NCBI RefSeq assembly: GCF_015291705.1
Contig: NZ_CP030050.1
Coordinates: 1,550,001 to 1,614,000, forward strand
Reading direction: 5' to 3'
DNA length: 64,000 nucleotides
Source: Bradyrhizobium arachidis
GTDB lineage: Bacteria > Pseudomonadota > Alphaproteobacteria > Rhizobiales > Xanthobacteraceae
Shown: positions 63,624 through 64,000 of the stretch, piece by piece
How the letters are laid out: each line of letters begins with the position of its first letter
Numbering within the stretch: the stretch's first letter is position 1
Notes under the pieces: model-generated
What the model was told of the DNA's origin: nothing
What the model saw: only the letters and a program-made list of their open reading frames with translations
Databases searched by the model: none
Program-made: the position numbers and the translations under genes

Positions 63624-64000
63624 CCGCGCTCAGTCCCGCCGAGCGCATACTCCTTAGCCCGGGGATCGATTCTCCCGGCGAGATAGACCTGGAGGCCATC
63701 GCGTGGACGCGCGGCGCGGTCGTGAACTATCGGCCGCTCGATCGCTGCGAGGCGACCATCGTCGGGTCGAAGAGAAGGGCGGTGATCACCGTCAACGGTC
63801 GAAGCCCTCCTGAGCGCCGCCGATTTTCGCTCGCTCACGAACTCGGGCACTGGCACCATCATAGGGGCAGGATGCTCTTCTGCGGCGGGCGAGACGTCTG
63901 CAACTTCGCCAACGGTCCCCTCGACCCCGAGCGTCAGGCCGATGCGTTCGCGTCGGATCTCATTCTACCGAACTATTTGCTGGGCCCTCGGCTGCGGCGC
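63620..64000 (+). CDS. ImmA/IrrE-family metallopeptidase (cut by window end)
   Basis: 127 codons visible from the ATG at 63620. The zinc motif HELGH (residues 73-77, in RRFSLAHELGHWHHH) and the downstream ERQADAFASDLILP are characteristic. ImmA/IrrE peptidases cut repressor proteins upon DNA damage or phage infection; CapP, of this class, activates CBASS operons by cutting the repressor CapH. Here the partner position is taken by a sigma-like protein and a small protein. Confidence 0.85.
   Translation, partial: MTALSPAERILLSPGIDSPGEIDLEAIAWTRGAVVNYRPLDRCEATIVGSKRRAVITVNGRSPPERRRFSLAHELGHWHHHRGRMLFCGGRDVCNFANGPLDPERQADAFASDLILPNYLLGPRLRR

Overview
The window reads as a high-GC alphaproteobacterial chromosome of the Bradyrhizobium type. 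Supporting this are a fliF-fliG / fliK-flgD flagellar block with a SciP homologue, a rhizobial-type phospholipid N-methyltransferase, an HrcA/CIRCE-type groESL operon, promoters matching the alphaproteobacterial general-stress sigma factor EcfG, and many small proteins of types common in bradyrhizobia (DUF1236, DUF1488, DUF2061, PRC-barrel, phasin, LTXXQ). The genus is inferred, not proven.

Layout. (1) 1-8.7 kb is core genome: fliG (cut by the window edge), fliF, sciP, flgD, fliK, then mnmA, a pmtA-like methyltransferase and a small exported protein. (2) 8982-9058 is an elongator tRNA-Met with encoded CCA, and accessory DNA begins immediately after it. (3) 9.1-20.5 kb is a mobile-element-like block. 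It holds a zinc-ribbon protein, a leftward operon of short unknown proteins with an AAA+ ATPase, a divergent ribbon-helix-helix regulator with tandem operator-like repeats between them, a large protein of replication/primase-like appearance, phage-like small genes (one frameshifted), and a YedK/HMCES-type (SRAP) protein that has lost its catalytic Cys2. (4) 20.5-56.5 kb is a stress-physiology region: PPK2, a transglutaminase-like protein, groESL, OtsA, DUF1003, a Crp/Fnr regulator, an AI-2E/PerM-type exporter, phasin, PRC-barrel, a BclA/YddA-type ABC transporter (frameshifted), LTXXQ, CsbD-like and GlsB proteins, and an HWE histidine kinase with a receiver protein. Between them lie IS110 and IS630 sequences and gene fragments (exoD twice, thioredoxin reductase, others). 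(5) 56.6-64 kb is a second accessory block: an HNH nuclease, a dinB fragment, an intact SRAP gene, two zinc-ribbon genes (one paralogous to the gene at 9.6 kb), the stump of a SMODS-type CD-NTase gene, and a compact CBASS-like operon (membrane DUF2235 hydrolase plus CD-NTase with a C-terminal AGS-C-like sensor). This operon is divergent from a sigma-factor / small protein / ImmA-IrrE metallopeptidase operon that runs off the window.

Two regulatory themes tie the stress region together. EcfG-type promoters (GGAAC, 16-18 nt, GTT) precede at least five genes. A separate conserved promoter-plus-leader element occurs five times: a GAGCAATATTGACCAG-like box, about 48 nt, a TCACCG...CGGTGA hairpin, a GAGAGT...CTCCCGCC segment, then a purine-rich ribosome-binding site and ATG. 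It stands before small, otherwise unrelated genes, several of them four-cysteine zinc ribbons.

The best candidate for a little-described system is the 59.4-64 kb module: a predicted nucleotide-signal synthase, a membrane alpha/beta-hydrolase effector, and a sigma/metallopeptidase control unit in place of the HTH/CapP unit known from other CBASS loci.
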